Shown here: in pieces, positions 8,023-19,013 of the stretch | How positions within the stretch are numbered: position 1 is the first letter of the stretch | Layout: every line of letters starts with the position of its first letter | NCBI RefSeq assembly: GCF_015689195.1 | Contig: NZ_CP065044.1 | Coordinates: forward strand, 310,001 to 374,000 | DNA length: 64,000 nt | Direction of reading: 5' to 3' | Origin: Pectobacterium aroidearum | GTDB lineage: Bacteria; Pseudomonadota; Gammaproteobacteria; Enterobacterales; Enterobacteriaceae | Position numbers and translations under genes: made by a program | The notes under the pieces: generated by a model | What the model saw: only the letters and a program-made list of their open reading frames with translations | Databases searched by the model: none | What the model was told of the DNA's origin: nothing

Positions 8023-9143
8023 TCCCCCTGCTGCGTAGCTGGCGCTTGAGCCAGCAGATTACGAACGCGCGTTTGCATCAGTTTTTCCAACAGCGCCTGA
8101 CTTTGTAGCTCCATTGGGACATCCAGTGAAACCGACTGCTGGCTTAATGCATCGAGCTGATCCAAAAAGGCCTGCGTCGTGGGGTCGGTAGTATCGAAGT
8201 AGGCGCGAACCCAGGTGGCGGCTGTTTCCAGCGACTGTTTGTACACTTCATTCTGGTGACGAGGAATGGCCTGTGCGGCAACCAGCAGACGTGAACGGAT
8301 ATTCTCACGCAGATATACATCCTGATTCGGTGCCAGCAGCGGTTCGGCAGCGCTGTCGCGGCGACGAATGGTGATAAAATCCGCCATGAAATTGTGCCAG
8401 CTCTTGCTTAGATTCTGTCGCCATTCGCTCAAGGAGGCGGACAGCTCTGTGCTGTTGGCGTCCATCGGCGCTTCATCGGTGTTGTTATCGGCGAGCTGCA
8501 AGTTGTCCAACTGGTCGGTTAGCTGATTCACTTTCAGGATGATGCCGTCGAAATCGACCTGGCTCACGCCTGCCAGCGCGCCGATGTCGCTGGTCAATGC
8601 GCGGCGGATTTCAATCAAGCTGGGATCGTTCATTTCCGCCAGACTTGCGTCCGCGCTTTTCAGCAACGCACCGGCAGTGGTGACGTCTTTGTCGCTCCAC
8701 AGCTTACGTCCTGCCAGTTTCACCAGAAAATCCGCCTGAGCGATCAGCCAGGTATTGGTGTCATGGCTGGAAAGTGCCGCCAGCTTATCGCGCAGTTCAT
8801 CTGACTGACGCGTTAACGCCTCAAGACGCTGTGCGGCCGTGTCCTGCGCTTTGCTTTGCTGCTGCTGAGCGTCCTGCCACTGCTGTTGTTCTTGCTTGTG
8901 CTGCTGCTGCAAGGCATTTAACTGTGCTTCCAGACGTTGAAGCGTGGCGGTTTCCCGCTGCGCCTGCTGGTGTCCGTGGTAATACAGCCCCGCGCCTATC
9001 GCCAGCGCAATCACAATGGCAATCGCTCCCAGCACGGCACCACTGCGTTTGGGTTGCGGTGCGGGATCTTGCTGCTGATGCGCGGGTTCAACCCGTTCAG
9101 CAACCTCGTCGGATGGAGCTGTGGGGGTATTGTGTTCCGTCAT
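8019..9143 (-). CDS. hemX: HemX, putative uroporphyrinogen-III C-methyltransferase-like membrane protein
   Basis: Third gene of the hemCDXY operon. It is often annotated as a uroporphyrinogen methyltransferase, but the sequence shows no SAM-binding motif. Instead it has a short acidic cytoplasmic N-terminus, one membrane helix ([21 protein letters not shown], about residues 35-56) and a long glutamine-rich coiled coil (about residues 60-125), then a periplasmic helical domain. This layout suits an assembly or scaffold protein. The frame opens at 9158, but the ATG at 9143 ([10 protein letters not shown]) matches the E. coli start. The Gln repeats (for example [17 protein letters not shown]) come from CTG/TTG-rich DNA and could vary in length between strains. 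Confidence 0.9.
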   Translation of the reverse strand: MTEHNTPTAPSDEVAERVEPAHQQQDPAPQPKRSGAVLGAIAIVIALAIGAGLYYHGHQQAQRETATLQRLEAQLNALQQQHKQEQQQWQDAQQQQSKAQDTAAQRLEALTRQSDELRDKLAALSSHDTNTWLIAQADFLVKLAGRKLWSDKDVTTAGALLKSADASLAEMNDPSLIEIRRALTSDIGALAGVSQVDFDGIILKVNQLTDQLDNLQLADNNTDEAPMDANSTELSASLSEWRQNLSKSWHNFMADFITIRRRDSAAEPLLAPNQDVYLRENIRSRLLVAAQAIPRHQNEVYKQSLETAATWVRAYFDTTDPTTQAFLDQLDALSQQSVSLDVPMELQSQALLEKLMQTRVRNLLAQAPATQQGE

Positions 9144-9166
9144 AATGGTACATCCCATGATCAGGT

Positions 9167-9907
9167 TTATTGTAGTGCGCGCACGAGCGCATCGTTATCG
9201 GCGTTATCGGCGACCCGGATATCGCGCCAGCCAAGCTGACGAGCCTGTTCTGCCAGTCGTTCACTGACGACGATCAAGCGGCAGCCGAGTAACCAGGAAG
9301 CCCGATAGTAATCAGGTACTAAAGTATAGATCCGTTGTAGCATTTCTCCGCTGGTGATCACCAGTTTGTCGATGCCTATTTGTTGCCAGTGGCGGCTTTG
9401 CTCCGGCCCATCATAATGAACGTCTCTGCGCTGATAGCATTCGCAGTAGGTCACCTGCACGCCGCGTTCAGTTAGCGTTTCTCCCAGCAATTCCCTGCCG
9501 CCGTTGCCGCGCAGTAATAGTGCGCGCTTGCCGGAAATATTTTGCAGTTCAGGTAGTTGCAGGAGCGTTTCGCTGGTTTCGCGTTCGGGAGGGTAGATGA
9601 CCGGATGGGCGCTGGTTTTATGCAGCGCCAGTGCCGTGGTGCGCCCAATCGCATAATAAGCGAGATGGGCAGGCCAACCGATGCCCGCACGCGTCAGCAT
9701 TGGATCGGCGTAATGAATCGCATGTTGTGAGAGCGCAAACACCAGATCGTCGGCGCGCAGCGTCTGTAATAGTGCTGGCAAGCTGGCAAGTTCTCGTCCG
9801 GGTGAAAACTCGATCAGCGGGCTGTGCCAGGCGTTATAGCCAAGCTTTCTTAAACGGGTCACCAGTTGTTCGCCAGTTGGTGACGGACGGGTAACCAGAA
9901 TTGTCAT
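9167..9907 (-). CDS. hemD: Uroporphyrinogen-III synthase
   Basis: Cyclises hydroxymethylbilane to uroporphyrinogen III with inversion of ring D, the branch point to haem, sirohaem and cobalamin. The 246-residue protein begins [20 protein letters not shown] and continues with [17 protein letters not shown], typical of HemD. Later it has [20 protein letters not shown] and [18 protein letters not shown]. HemD proteins diverge fast, so identification relies on these motifs plus its place between hemC and hemX. Its ATG at 9907 overlaps the hemC stop by 4 bases (ATGA), implying coupled translation. Confidence 0.95.
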   Translation of the reverse strand: MTILVTRPSPTGEQLVTRLRKLGYNAWHSPLIEFSPGRELASLPALLQTLRADDLVFALSQHAIHYADPMLTRAGIGWPAHLAYYAIGRTTALALHKTSAHPVIYPPERETSETLLQLPELQNISGKRALLLRGNGGRELLGETLTERGVQVTYCECYQRRDVHYDGPEQSRHWQQIGIDKLVITSGEMLQRIYTLVPDYYRASWLLGCRLIVVSERLAEQARQLGWRDIRVADNADNDALVRALQ

Positions 9908-10845
9908 GATGAGCTCGACTCGTGATAAACGGCCTGAAGGATGGCGCTGGCCCCTTTTGCTAACAGCTCTTCAGCCAGTGCGATGCCGATTTGTTCGGCG
10001 TCGGAGACGTTTCCTCTACGTTCACCGACGATCATTTGGCTACCGTCCGGGGCGCCAACCAGCGCACGTAACCACAGTGTATCGCCTTCCAGTTCGGCAT
10101 AGCTGCCAATCGGCACCTGACAGCCACCTTCAAGGCGTACATTCATGGCGCGTTCAGCCTGGACGCGGGCAGCGGTCGCGGGGTGATTGAGTGGGGCAAG
10201 GAGTTGGCGAATACGATCGTCATTTAAACGGCATTCGATGCCGATAGCACCTTGTCCGACGGCGGGTAGAGATTCTTCCGGGCTCAGCGCACAGCGGATG
10301 CGTTCTTCAAGGCCGAGGCGTTTCAAACCCGCGACAGCAAGGATAATGGCGTCATACTCGCCGTTGTCCAATTTTGCCAGACGCGTTCCGACATTGCCGC
10401 GCAAATCACGAATCACCAGATCGGGGCGTCGGGCGCGCAGCTGACACTGGCGACGCAGGCTGGATGTGCCGACACAGCTGCCTTCCGGTAATTGTTCGAG
10501 GCTGCCGTAACGGTTGGAAACGAATGCGTCGCGCGGGTCATCGCGTTCGCAAATGGTAGTCAGGCCGAGGCCATCCGGGAATTCGACGGGCACATCTTTC
10601 ATGGAATGGACGGCAATATCAGCGCGCCCTTCAAGCAGCGCCAATTCCAGCTCTTTAACAAACAATCCCTTACCGCCGACCTTTGCCAGTGGCGTATCCA
10701 GGATGATGTCGCCGCGGGTCACCATCGGCACCAGCTCCACGTGTAAATCCGGGTAGAGGTGATTCAGACACTGCTGAACATATCGTGCTTGCCACAGGGC
10801 GAGCGGGCTTTGTCGGGTGGCAATTCTAATAATATTGGCTAACAT
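9904..10845 (-). CDS. hemC: Porphobilinogen deaminase (hydroxymethylbilane synthase)
   Basis: Polymerises four porphobilinogen molecules into hydroxymethylbilane in tetrapyrrole synthesis. The 313-residue protein begins [20 protein letters not shown]. It shows the [15 protein letters not shown] and [11 protein letters not shown] motifs, the arginines that bind substrate, and [15 protein letters not shown], whose cysteine carries the dipyrromethane cofactor. The frame is open up to 10884, but the ATG at 10845 matches the family start. First gene of hemCDXY, divergent from cyaA as in E. coli; its promoter must lie between 10846 and the ERIC element. Confidence 0.98.
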   Translation of the reverse strand: MLANIIRIATRQSPLALWQARYVQQCLNHLYPDLHVELVPMVTRGDIILDTPLAKVGGKGLFVKELELALLEGRADIAVHSMKDVPVEFPDGLGLTTICERDDPRDAFVSNRYGSLEQLPEGSCVGTSSLRRQCQLRARRPDLVIRDLRGNVGTRLAKLDNGEYDAIILAVAGLKRLGLEERIRCALSPEESLPAVGQGAIGIECRLNDDRIRQLLAPLNHPATAARVQAERAMNVRLEGGCQVPIGSYAELEGDTLWLRALVGAPDGSQMIVGERRGNVSDAEQIGIALAEELLAKGASAILQAVYHESSSS

Positions 10846-10966
10846 GCTTGATACCGTTTTTATCATTTTCCGCCATCGTATCATTGATGGTGCGTTGGTG
10901 TCAGGTTGTGGGCATTAGCGGTGCGCCTTTTAAAACGGTCTGAAATTCGGGTGCCGCATACATAGA

Positions 10967-11092
<126 letters not shown>

Positions 11093-11184
11093 GAAGCCGT
11101 GCTGATGCAGTTGGGTAGAGAAATTCGTAATAAAGCAAGATAGATAAGTCTAACTTTCTTTACTTTCTTTACGCCCATTCAGCA

Positions 11185-11206
11185 AGGTGTTAAATTGATC
11201 ACGTTT
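11185..11206 (+). promoter_or_regulatory. CRP-cAMP site in the cyaA promoter
   Basis: GTGTTAAATTGATCACGTTT is nearly the same as the CRP site that represses the E. coli cyaA P2 promoter, where cAMP-CRP feeds back on its own synthesis. It lies about 100 bases upstream of the TTG start. The right half TGATCACG is the better match to the consensus. Confidence 0.8.
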
Positions 11207-11302
11207 CCAGCAATAATTCGCTAAACATTCTTCTAATTTCATCATGGCGGATTTGGAACACGGGGTTTTTCTAGGCACTGGGATAAATCAGGCGAAACTG
11301 TC

Positions 11303-13858
11303 TTGTACTTCTACATCGAGACTTTGAAGCAAAGACTGGATGCGATCAACCAACTGCGTGTTGACCGTGCTCTGGGAGCAATGAAGCCAGCTTTTCAGCA
11401 GGTTTACAGTCTTCTGCCCATTTTATTACATCATCATCACCCGTTGATGCCCGGCTACCTTGAAGGCAAGGTGCCTCATGGTATCTGTACTCACACGCCT
11501 GATGAAAAACAACAACAGTACCTGGATGGCATTGCGCTGCGCTGGGGTCAGTTTGATTGTTCTCATCCGCAGGGCGAACTGCCGATCACGGGCATCTATT
11601 CAATGGGAAGCACCTCGTCTATCGGGCAGAGCTGTAGCTCCGATCTCGATATCTGGGTGTGTCACCAATCCTGGCTGGACAGCGAAGAACGCCAGCTCCT
11701 ACAGAAGAAATGTACGCTGCTGGAGCAGTGGGCTGCGGCGCAAGGCGCTGAGGTCAGCTTCTTCCTGATGGATGAAAGCCGTTTCCGCCACAATGAAAGT
11801 GGCAGCCTGAGCGGTGAAGACTGCGGCACCACGCAGCATATTCTGTTACTCGACGAATTCTACCGTACCGCTGTGCGTATGGCGGGTAAACGCATTCTGT
11901 GGAACATGGTGCCAGTCGAAGAAGAATCTCACTACGACGAATATGTGCTGTCACTGTACTCACAGGGGGCGCTGGCACCTAACGAGTGGATGGATTTAGG
12001 CGGTTTAAGTACGCTGTCAGCAGAAGAGTATTTTGGCGCAAGCCTCTGGCAGCTCTATAAAAGCATCGATTCTCCCTATAAAGCCGTACTGAAAACACTG
12101 CTGCTGGAAGCCTATTCCTGGGAATACCCGGATACCAGCCTGCTGTCGACCGAGATTAAAAAGCGCCTGCATGATGGCGAAATCGTGTCTTTCGGCCTTG
12201 ATCCTTACTGCATGATGTTAGATCGCGTGACGCATTATCTGACGGCGATTAACGATCCCACGCGCCTCGATCTGGCGCGTCGATGTTTCTACTTAAAAGT
12301 GTGTGAAAAGCTCTCGCGGGAACAAGCCTGCGTCGGCTGGCGTCGCCAGATTCTGAGCCAACTGGTGCAAGAATGGGGATGGAGCGACGAACATCTGGCC
12401 ATGCTGGATAACCGCGCTAACTGGAAAATCGAACAAGTACGCGAAGCGCATAATGAACTGCTGGATGCGATGATGCAGACCTATCGCAACCTGATTCGCT
12501 TCGCCCGCCGTAATAATTTGAGCGTCAGTGCCAGCCCGCAGGATATCGGTGTGTTGACCCGTAAACTGTATGCCGCGTTTGAAGCGCTGCCGGGCAAAGT
12601 TACCCTGCTGAACCCACAAATTTCGCCCGATTTGTCTGAACCGAACTTAACCTTTATCTATGTTCCGCCGGGTCGCGCGAACCGTTCCGGCTGGTACCTG
12701 TACAATCAGGCGCCGTCGATGGATGCGATCATCAGCCATCAGCCGCTGGAATATAACCGCTATCTGAACAAGCTAGTGGCGTGGGCGTATTTCAATGGCC
12801 TGCTGACGCCAAGCACGCGTCTGTACATTAAAGGCAATGAGCTGTGCGATATCACGCGCCTGCAAGCGCTGGTGGACGATGTCGCCAGCCATTTCCCGCT
12901 GCGCCTGCCTGCACCAACGCCGAAAGCGCTGTACAGCCCGTGTGAGATTCGTCATCTGGCGATTATCGTCAATCTGGAACACGATCCGACGGCGGCCTTC
13001 CGCAATCAGGTGGTGCATTTCGACTTCCGTCATCTGGACGTCTTTAGCTTCGGCCAGCAGCAGCAGTGTCTGGTCGGCAGTATCGACCTGCTGTATCGCA
13101 ACTCGTGGAACGAAGTGCGTACCCTGCATTTCAGCGGCGAGCAGGCGGTGTTGGAAGCGCTGAAAACCATTCTGGGCAAAATGCATCAGGATGCGGCGCT
13201 GCCGGAATCACTGGAAGTATTCTGCTACAGCCAGCATCTGCGCGGGTTGATTCGTACCCGTGTGCAGCAACTGGTGTCCGAATGCATTGAGCTGCGTCTG
13301 ACTAGCACGCGTCAGGAGCCGGGTCGCTTCAAAGCAGTGAAAGTGGCGGGTCAAACCTGGGGCTTGTTCTTCGAGCGGCTGAGCGTGTCGGTGCAGAAGC
13401 TGGAAAATGCGGTCGAATTTTATGGCGCAATTTCCAACAACAAGCTGCAAGGCCAACCGGTTCAGGTTGAAACTAACCATGTGCATTTACCGCCGGTGGT
13501 GGATGGCGTCGCCAGCGAAGGGATCATCCAATTCTTCTTTGAAGATCTGACGGAAAATCAGGGCTTTAATATCTATATTCTGGATGAGTCGAATCGCGTT
13601 GAGGTGTATCACCACTGTGAAGGCAGTAAAGAAGAACTGGTGCGCGATGTCAGTCGCTTCTATTCATCGTCGCACGATCGCTTTACTTACGGTTCCAGCT
13701 TTATCAATTTCAACCTGCCGCAGTTCTACCAAATCGTGCAGTTGGACGGTCGTACGCAGGTGATCCCATTCCGTAGCAGCGCGCTTTCTCATCTGTGCAT
13801 TACGCCAGTCGTGGATGATGAAGTGATGACAATGAAGCAGCGGCTGCAAATCTTATAA
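11303..13858 (+). CDS. cyaA: Class I adenylate cyclase
   Basis: Makes cAMP from ATP in the cytoplasm for CRP-dependent catabolite control. The 851-residue protein aligns throughout with E. coli CyaA. The N-terminal catalytic domain holds [20 protein letters not shown] (about residues 100-119), a nucleotidyltransferase-type motif with the two metal-binding aspartates of DLD. The C-terminal half, which receives the signal from EIIA-Glc, contains [10 protein letters not shown] and [20 protein letters not shown]. The start is TTG, as in other enterobacteria, where the weak codon limits synthesis; ATG alternatives would remove the conserved [16 protein letters not shown]. It is divergent from hemC. 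Confidence 0.98.
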   Translation: MYFYIETLKQRLDAINQLRVDRALGAMKPAFQQVYSLLPILLHHHHPLMPGYLEGKVPHGICTHTPDEKQQQYLDGIALRWGQFDCSHPQGELPITGIYSMGSTSSIGQSCSSDLDIWVCHQSWLDSEERQLLQKKCTLLEQWAAAQGAEVSFFLMDESRFRHNESGSLSGEDCGTTQHILLLDEFYRTAVRMAGKRILWNMVPVEEESHYDEYVLSLYSQGALAPNEWMDLGGLSTLSAEEYFGASLWQLYKSIDSPYKAVLKTLLLEAYSWEYPDTSLLSTEIKKRLHDGEIVSFGLDPYCMMLDRVTHYLTAINDPTRLDLARRCFYLKVCEKLSREQACVGWRRQILSQLVQEWGWSDEHLAMLDNRANWKIEQVREAHNELLDAMMQTYRNLIRFARRNNLSVSASPQDIGVLTRKLYAAFEALPGKVTLLNPQISPDLSEPNLTFIYVPPGRANRSGWYLYNQAPSMDAIISHQPLEYNRYLNKLVAWAYFNGLLTPSTRLYIKGNELCDITRLQALVDDVASHFPLRLPAPTPKALYSPCEIRHLAIIVNLEHDPTAAFRNQVVHFDFRHLDVFSFGQQQQCLVGSIDLLYRNSWNEVRTLHFSGEQAVLEALKTILGKMHQDAALPESLEVFCYSQHLRGLIRTRVQQLVSECIELRLTSTRQEPGRFKAVKVAGQTWGLFFERLSVSVQKLENAVEFYGAISNNKLQGQPVQVETNHVHLPPVVDGVASEGIIQFFFEDLTENQGFNIYILDESNRVEVYHHCEGSKEELVRDVSRFYSSSHDRFTYGSSFINFNLPQFYQIVQLDGRTQVIPFRSSALSHLCITPVVDDEVMTMKQRLQIL

Positions 13859-13906
13859 TCACTTCCTGATATTCGGCTTTCAGCGCATTCAGAAAAGGAT
13901 GTATTG

Positions 13907-15079
13907 ATGGATTCGTTGCAACGCCGAAATCTGATACTGCTGGCGCTCGGACAAGGGCTGACCGGCAGTATTATTTCCCTGATGACGCTATGTTCTACGC
14001 TGGTTGGCGTATCCATGACGCCTGTTCCACTGCTGACGACATTACCGATTACTGCGACGGTGTGCGGCGCGGCGCTGATGATCTACGCCGTTTCCTCATT
14101 GATGACAAAATATGGCAGACGTAATGCGTTCATTATCGGCACGCTGCTGGGTCTGGCGGGAGCGCTTCTGGCGGCGTTGGCGATTGTGTTGCACAGTTTC
14201 CCCCTCTTTGTTTTTGCGACATTTGTTCTGGGGATGTCCTGTGCCTTCAATCAGTATTATCGCTTCGCTGCGGCTGAAATCTTTACTGATAATCAGCAGA
14301 AAAATCGTGCCATTTCCTGGGTGATCAGCGGCGGCATTCTGGGGGGCTTCCTCGGCCCATTTGCGGCGAGCCAATCATCTCAGCTCTGGGCGCCATACCC
14401 GTTTTTTGGCAGTTTTATCGCGGCGGCGTTCATCTGCGTTATCACGTTATTGCTGCTGCTTGGCCTTAAACTGCCTCCGATGTCCGTTGCCGCGGCCAAC
14501 GCTCAGCGTAGTGAACCGCTATCGTCCATCCTGAAAAGTCGGGCATTTGTCTTGGGAACGGCGAGCTGTTCCGTCGGATTTGTGGTGATGACGTTATTAA
14601 TGAATTCAGTGCCGCTGGCAATGCATCAGCACCACTTTTCCGTCAGCCATAGCGCGACGGTGTTGCAATGGCATTTTGTGTCCATGTATGCGCCAGCGCT
14701 GCTGTTAGTGATGCTGGCGCAACGGCTGACGCCGATTCAGGTTGTGGCGATTGGCATGGCGTGTAACGTGGTGGGCGTGGCGGTTGCGCTGAGTGGTTTG
14801 ACGTTCTGGCACTTTCTCTTTGCGCTGGTGCTGTTCGGCATTGGGTGGGCGTTTATGTTTAACGGCGGGACATTTATGCTGAACGCGTTTACCCATTCGG
14901 TGCATAAATCCCGTTTGCAGGGCATTAATTCGCTGATGATTTACGTCCCTAATGCGTTGGCTTCGCTGTCCGCTGGCAGCCTGATGGCGCTGACCAGCGG
15001 CTGGCCGCTAGTGAATATGGTCGGTATCGGCATGCTGTTGTTGCTGGTACTGGCGCTGTTATTACTGGGACGGCGCTGA
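13907..15079 (+). CDS. MFS transporter, unknown substrate
   Basis: Major facilitator superfamily inner-membrane protein of 390 residues with about 12 hydrophobic helices. The loop after helix 2 reads SLMTKYGRRNAFIIG, a version of the MFS motif A (G-x-x-x-D/E-R-x-G-R-R) with the acidic residue missing. The family resembles the YfcJ/YhhS-like putative drug or sugar efflux proteins, but I do not recognise a named member. The ATG at 13907 follows an AAAAGGA ribosome site 10 bases upstream; a TTG one codon earlier is less likely. It stands 48 bases after cyaA on the same strand, a position not occupied by an MFS gene in E. coli, and is convergent with cyaY. Confidence 0.85.
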   Translation: MDSLQRRNLILLALGQGLTGSIISLMTLCSTLVGVSMTPVPLLTTLPITATVCGAALMIYAVSSLMTKYGRRNAFIIGTLLGLAGALLAALAIVLHSFPLFVFATFVLGMSCAFNQYYRFAAAEIFTDNQQKNRAISWVISGGILGGFLGPFAASQSSQLWAPYPFFGSFIAAAFICVITLLLLLGLKLPPMSVAAANAQRSEPLSSILKSRAFVLGTASCSVGFVVMTLLMNSVPLAMHQHHFSVSHSATVLQWHFVSMYAPALLLVMLAQRLTPIQVVAIGMACNVVGVAVALSGLTFWHFLFALVLFGIGWAFMFNGGTFMLNAFTHSVHKSRLQGINSLMIYVPNALASLSAGSLMALTSGWPLVNMVGIGMLLLLVLALLLLGRR

Positions 15080-15116
15080 GGTTCGGTGCGCCGCGATGCC
15101 ATGGGGCATGTGATAA

Positions 15117-15437
15117 TTACTCGAAGCGAACGGTTTCCCCGGCCTGAGCCGAACAGGCGGATGACAACAGCGCGATAAAGTCTTCACCGCTGCGATCGCA
15201 TATCCAGCGTGTTTCCTGACGATTGAAGTGGTAACCGCCTGCTTTGGTCGCCAGCCAGATTTGGTGCAACGGTTCCTGCCGATTAATCACGATTTTGCTG
15301 CCGTTTTCAAAACTCAGCGTCATCACGCCGCCGTTGGTTTCGTAATCGATGTCGGCATCACCCTCAAACTGATCCAGCGTTTCTTCCAACTGAAGCATGA
15401 GTTCGTCGGCTAATTGGTGGAACTCGCTATCGTTCAT
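15117..15437 (-). CDS. cyaY: Frataxin-like iron-binding protein CyaY
   Basis: Small cytoplasmic frataxin homologue that binds iron and regulates the IscS cysteine desulfurase in Fe-S cluster assembly. The 106-residue protein begins [20 protein letters not shown] and has an acidic first helix ([16 protein letters not shown]), the iron-binding ridge. The sheet segments [20 protein letters not shown] and [14 protein letters not shown] are diagnostic, with the conserved tryptophans in QIW and RWICD. It is convergent with the MFS gene and divergent from lptM, as beside E. coli cyaA. Confidence 0.97.
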   Translation of the reverse strand: MNDSEFHQLADELMLQLEETLDQFEGDADIDYETNGGVMTLSFENGSKIVINRQEPLHQIWLATKAGGYHFNRQETRWICDRSGEDFIALLSSACSAQAGETVRFE

Positions 15438-15514
15438 TTTCGATTCCTATTGATTTTCATGATCCACCTGCGATTATAGAGAGCATACGAGTATTAATGA
15501 CAGGTCTTAACGTG

Positions 15515-15682
15515 ATGAAGAACGTATTTCGCCAGTTTTTTCTGGTGTTAGCAGTAGTGAGTTTATTCGGTTGTGGCCTGAAAGGTCCGCTGTATATGCC
15601 TGCCGATGGCAAATCCGGTGCGTCAACGACTCAGCAAAATGAGAGCCAGCCGCCGCAAAAGAAAGCGTCAATGCATCCTTAA
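15515..15682 (+). CDS. lptM: LPS-assembly lipoprotein LptM (YifL)
   Basis: Small outer-membrane lipoprotein that stabilises the LptD-LptE translocon and helps LptD disulfide maturation. From the ATG at 15515 the 55-residue product has a lipoprotein signal peptide ending in the lipobox LFGC, followed by GLKGPLYMP, the conserved core present in E. coli LptM. A tail rich in Gln, Ser and Lys follows. The frame is open from an ATG at 15497, but the second ATG gives the expected basic n-region MKNVFRQ. It precedes dapF by 77 bases as in E. coli. Confidence 0.93.
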   Translation: MKNVFRQFFLVLAVVSLFGCGLKGPLYMPADGKSGASTTQQNESQPPQKKASMHP

Positions 15683-15759
15683 TGTGTGACGACAAGAATA
15701 TATAACAGGTCACGTAGATGTTTATCGCGCCCGGTTAAGCAAGCGGGGGAGTCAGGATA

Positions 15760-16584
15760 ATGCAGTTCGCTAAGATGCACGGATTAGGCAACGATTTCAT
15801 GGTTGTTGATGCCGTTACGCAAAACGTTTATTTTTCACCCGAATTGATTCGCCGTTTGGCGGATCGGCACTGTGGTGTGGGGTTTGACCAACTGCTGGTC
15901 GTTGAGCCGCCCTACGATCCTGAACTGGATTTTCATTATCGTATTTTTAACGCGGATGGCAGTGAAGTGGCACAGTGCGGTAACGGTGCGCGCTGCTTTG
16001 CTCGTTTTGTTCGCTTGAAAGGGCTGACCAACAAGCGTGATATCGCCGTCAGTACGCAGACGGGCCGGATGGTGCTGTCTGTGACGGATGATGAACTGGT
16101 GCGTGTCAACATGGGCGAACCGAATTTCGAGCCGCAACAGGTGCCTTTTCGCGCGGTCAAAGCAGAGAAAACCTACATCATGCGTGCCGACGAACACACG
16201 GTACTTTGTGGCGTGGTGTCGATGGGCAACCCGCACTGCGTGATTCAGGTTGAGGATGTGGACACGGCGAAAGTGGAAACGCTGGGGCCGCTGTTGGAAA
16301 GCCACGAGCGTTTTCCCGAGCGAGCCAACATTGGTTTTATGCAGGTTGTCGATAGCCACACTGTCCGCCTGCGGGTGTACGAGCGCGGTGCGGGAGAAAC
16401 GCAGGCGTGTGGTAGCGGCGCGTGTGCCGCCGTGGCGGTAGGGATCCAGCAGGGGCTATTGTCCGCGAACGTTCGCGTGTCTCTGCCGGGCGGGGATTTG
16501 GATATCCAGTGGGATGGGCCGGGACATCCGTTATTCATGACCGGGCCTGCAACGCATGTCTACGATGGATTTATTCATTTATGA
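15760..16584 (+). CDS. dapF: Diaminopimelate epimerase
   Basis: Interconverts LL- and meso-diaminopimelate for lysine and peptidoglycan synthesis. The 274-residue cytoplasmic enzyme begins [17 protein letters not shown]. It carries both catalytic cysteines in [11 protein letters not shown] (about residue 73) and [13 protein letters not shown] (about residue 217), as well as FNADGSEV and MGNPHCV. Length equals E. coli DapF. An AGTCAGGA ribosome site precedes the ATG. Its stop overlaps the start of yigA by 4 bases, forming the dapF-yigA-xerC-yigB coupled operon. Confidence 0.98.
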   Translation: MQFAKMHGLGNDFMVVDAVTQNVYFSPELIRRLADRHCGVGFDQLLVVEPPYDPELDFHYRIFNADGSEVAQCGNGARCFARFVRLKGLTNKRDIAVSTQTGRMVLSVTDDELVRVNMGEPNFEPQQVPFRAVKAEKTYIMRADEHTVLCGVVSMGNPHCVIQVEDVDTAKVETLGPLLESHERFPERANIGFMQVVDSHTVRLRVYERGAGETQACGSGACAAVAVGIQQGLLSANVRVSLPGGDLDIQWDGPGHPLFMTGPATHVYDGFIHL

Positions 16585-17285
16585 AGAATGTCGAGGAACA
16601 GGCAGAGCGCGAGATCGCACTCAGTGACGAGATGGTTTTGCAGTTCCTGCAACAGAATCCCGATTTTTTTATCCGTAATGCGCGTCCCGTCGAGCAGATG
16701 CGCATTCCTCACCCCGTCAGGGGAACCGTGTCGCTGGTGGAATGGCAACTGGCGCGTCAGCGTAACCACATTACTCAGCTTGAGGAAGAGATCACGCTGC
16801 TGATGGAACAGGCGGGGGCGAACGAAGCGTTGTTCAATCGCCTGCTTGGGTTACAGACTGAATTGGCATCGGCGGATAGCCTGACGGACATGTTGGATCG
16901 GTTGCAGCGCTGGGCGCGTCAGCTTGGTCTGGCGGGGGCGACGGTTCGTCTGTTCAGCGATAAATGGCGCATTGGCGCGCCGTCTGGTTTTACCCACCTC
17001 GGGCTAAACCGCACCACGTTTGAGCCGCTGCGCATTCAGCGTTTCGGGCAAAGTAACCACTATCTTGGCAGCCTGAACGGGCCGGAACTGCTGCTCCTGC
17101 TGCCGCAGGCCAGGCAGGTTGGGTCGGTTGCGCTGTCGTTGATGGGCAATAATCACGATTTGGGCGTGCTCATTTTCAGTAGCCGTGACACCCATCATTA
17201 TCAGGATGGCATGGGAACCGTACTGCTTCAGCAAATGGCCATGATGCTGCCAGCGATGCTGGCGCGCTGGATTGAGCGGGTATGA
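16581..17285 (+). CDS. yigA: DUF484 protein YigA
   Basis: Conserved cytoplasmic protein of unknown function, 234 residues, always between dapF and xerC in gammaproteobacteria. It has an N-terminal helical segment ([20 protein letters not shown]), a short coiled coil (about residues 55-80, [20 protein letters not shown]) and a GAF-like C-terminal domain ending ATVR...[18 protein letters not shown]. The frame runs open from 16422 inside dapF, but the ATG at 16581 overlaps the dapF stop as ATGA and matches the family N-terminus. Its stop overlaps the xerC start by 4 bases. A link to recombination or cell-wall work is only positional. Confidence 0.92.
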   Translation: MKNVEEQAEREIALSDEMVLQFLQQNPDFFIRNARPVEQMRIPHPVRGTVSLVEWQLARQRNHITQLEEEITLLMEQAGANEALFNRLLGLQTELASADSLTDMLDRLQRWARQLGLAGATVRLFSDKWRIGAPSGFTHLGLNRTTFEPLRIQRFGQSNHYLGSLNGPELLLLLPQARQVGSVALSLMGNNHDLGVLIFSSRDTHHYQDGMGTVLLQQMAMMLPAMLARWIERV

Positions 17286-18217
17286 GCCGACAGCCTGCGT
17301 CGCCGGAGGCCCCTTCCTCTTCGCCCTTACAAGCCGATGTTGATGCTTTCCTGCGCTATCTGAAAGTGGAGCGTCAGCTTAGTCCGCTCACGCAGACCAG
17401 CTATTTGCGCCAACTGTCCGCGGTTATCACGATACTCTCTGCTGCGGGTGTGGTTGACTGGCGTAAGCTGGACGCCGCTGGCGTGCGTTCCGTGGTATCA
17501 CGCAGCAAGCGTGATGGGCTGCATTCGGGCAGTTTGGCACTTCGCCTATCGGCATTACGCAGATTTCTCGACTGGATGGTGTCACGCGGTGTGCTGGCGG
17601 CGAACCCAGCGAAAGGAATATCCACGCCGAGAGCCGGACGTCCATTACCCAAGAATATGGATGTGGATGAGATGGATCGTCTGCTGGATATCGATCTGGA
17701 CGATCCCCTCGCGGTGCGCGACCGCACGATGCTGGAAGTGATGTACGGCGCGGGGCTGCGTCTGGCGGAACTGGTCGGTATGGACTGTCAGCATATCGAT
17801 CTGGCAAGCGGTGAAGTGTGGGTAATGGGGAAAGGCAGTAAAGAGCGCAAATTGCCGATAGGAAAAACGGCGGTAATCTGGCTGGAACGCTGGCTGGCGT
17901 TGCGTGAACTGTTTGGCCCACAGGATGATGCCGTGTTTATCTCCAATCAGGGGCGACGCATCTCGATGCGTAACGTGCAGAAGCGTTTTGCCGAGTGGGG
18001 GATTAAGCAGGGCGTGAATAGCCATGTTCATCCGCACAAGCTGCGCCACTCTTTTGCGACGCACATGCTGGAATCCAGCGGGGATTTACGGGCGGTCCAA
18101 GAGCTGCTGGGCCATGCCAACTTGTCCACGACACAGATCTACACCCATCTTGATTTTCAACATTTAGCCTCCGTGTACGATGCTGCGCATCCACGCGCCA
18201 AACGAGGGAAACCCTGA
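17282..18217 (+). CDS. xerC: Tyrosine recombinase XerC
   Basis: Site-specific recombinase that with XerD resolves chromosome dimers at dif, and plasmid dimers at cer-type sites. The 311-residue protein has the N-terminal SAM-like core-binding domain ([20 protein letters not shown]) and the C-terminal catalytic domain. Catalytic residues are visible: Arg in [12 protein letters not shown], His and Arg in [16 protein letters not shown], His in [13 protein letters not shown] and the nucleophilic Tyr in IYTHLDF. It is the third gene of the dapF operon, overlapping yigA at its start and yigB by one base at its end. Confidence 0.98.
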   Translation: MSRQPASPEAPSSSPLQADVDAFLRYLKVERQLSPLTQTSYLRQLSAVITILSAAGVVDWRKLDAAGVRSVVSRSKRDGLHSGSLALRLSALRRFLDWMVSRGVLAANPAKGISTPRAGRPLPKNMDVDEMDRLLDIDLDDPLAVRDRTMLEVMYGAGLRLAELVGMDCQHIDLASGEVWVMGKGSKERKLPIGKTAVIWLERWLALRELFGPQDDAVFISNQGRRISMRNVQKRFAEWGIKQGVNSHVHPHKLRHSFATHMLESSGDLRAVQELLGHANLSTTQIYTHLDFQHLASVYDAAHPRAKRGKP

Positions 18218-18933
18218 TGCATTTTTACCGATCTCTTGGCCCGATCCGGGCGATCACGTTCGATCTGGATGACACGCTGTACGACAACGCGGACGTCATC
18301 CGGCGCACAGGACAAGAGTCAATTCGCTTCCTACAAGAATACCATCCTGCACTTCGTGATTTTCAGGCGGATGATTTTCAAAACTTACGCCAGACCTTGC
18401 TGGAACGCGAACCTGATATCTATCACGACGTCACTGAATGGCGTCGCCGTGCGGCTGAGCTGGCCATGTTAGAACGTGGGCTAAGTGCGGCAGAAGCTAA
18501 AGAGGGTGCCAAGGCGGCAATGGAAAATTTTGCCCACTGGCGTAGTCAAATAACGATTACGGAAGAGACGCACCAGACGTTGGCGGCGTTAGCCGAGAAA
18601 GTGCCGCTGGCCGCCATCACCAACGGTAATGCTGAGCCGCACCGCTTTGGCCTTGAGCGCTATTTTTCATTTATTCTGCGCGCTGGCCCGCACGGTCGCG
18701 CCAAACCGTTTGATGACATGTACCATCTGGCAGCGGAAAAGCTCAATCTGCCTTTGCATGAGATCCTACATGTGGGTGACGATCTTACGACCGATGTTGC
18801 GGGGTCGATCCGCTGCGGTATGCAGGCCTGCTGGATTAACTTGCGTGAAGGCAGCCTGACGCAGATTGGGGATGCCCGACTGCTGCCGCATATTGAAATT
18901 TCGCGGTTGGCATCGCTGTCGGCATTGCTATAA
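18217..18933 (+). CDS. yigB: HAD-family FMN phosphatase YigB
   Basis: Haloacid-dehalogenase-type hydrolase; in E. coli YigB dephosphorylates FMN to riboflavin and other phosphates. The 238-residue protein shows motif [11 protein letters not shown] (nucleophile Asp at about residue 16), motif II AITNGN, and motifs [16 protein letters not shown] and [14 protein letters not shown] helical cap lies between motifs I and II. Last gene of the dapF-yigA-xerC-yigB operon; the A of its ATG is also the last base of the xerC stop. Confidence 0.95.
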   Translation: MHFYRSLGPIRAITFDLDDTLYDNADVIRRTGQESIRFLQEYHPALRDFQADDFQNLRQTLLEREPDIYHDVTEWRRRAAELAMLERGLSAAEAKEGAKAAMENFAHWRSQITITEETHQTLAALAEKVPLAAITNGNAEPHRFGLERYFSFILRAGPHGRAKPFDDMYHLAAEKLNLPLHEILHVGDDLTTDVAGSIRCGMQACWINLREGSLTQIGDARLLPHIEISRLASLSALL

Positions 18934-18946
18934 TCACTGCATTAAT

Positions 18947-18962
18947 CTGTATAAATCACCAG
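18947..18962 (+). promoter_or_regulatory. LexA (SOS) box of uvrD
   Basis: CTGTATAAATCACCAG matches the E. coli uvrD SOS box (CTGTATATATACCCAG) in the outer CTG...CAG and AT-rich centre. It lies 52 bases upstream of the uvrD start, in the expected promoter position, so uvrD is probably DNA-damage inducible. Confidence 0.75.
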
Positions 18963-19013
18963 TGGAAATGCCCTTGTTGATGCGGCGTTTCCCTCACCGG
19001 ATAACCCGTACCT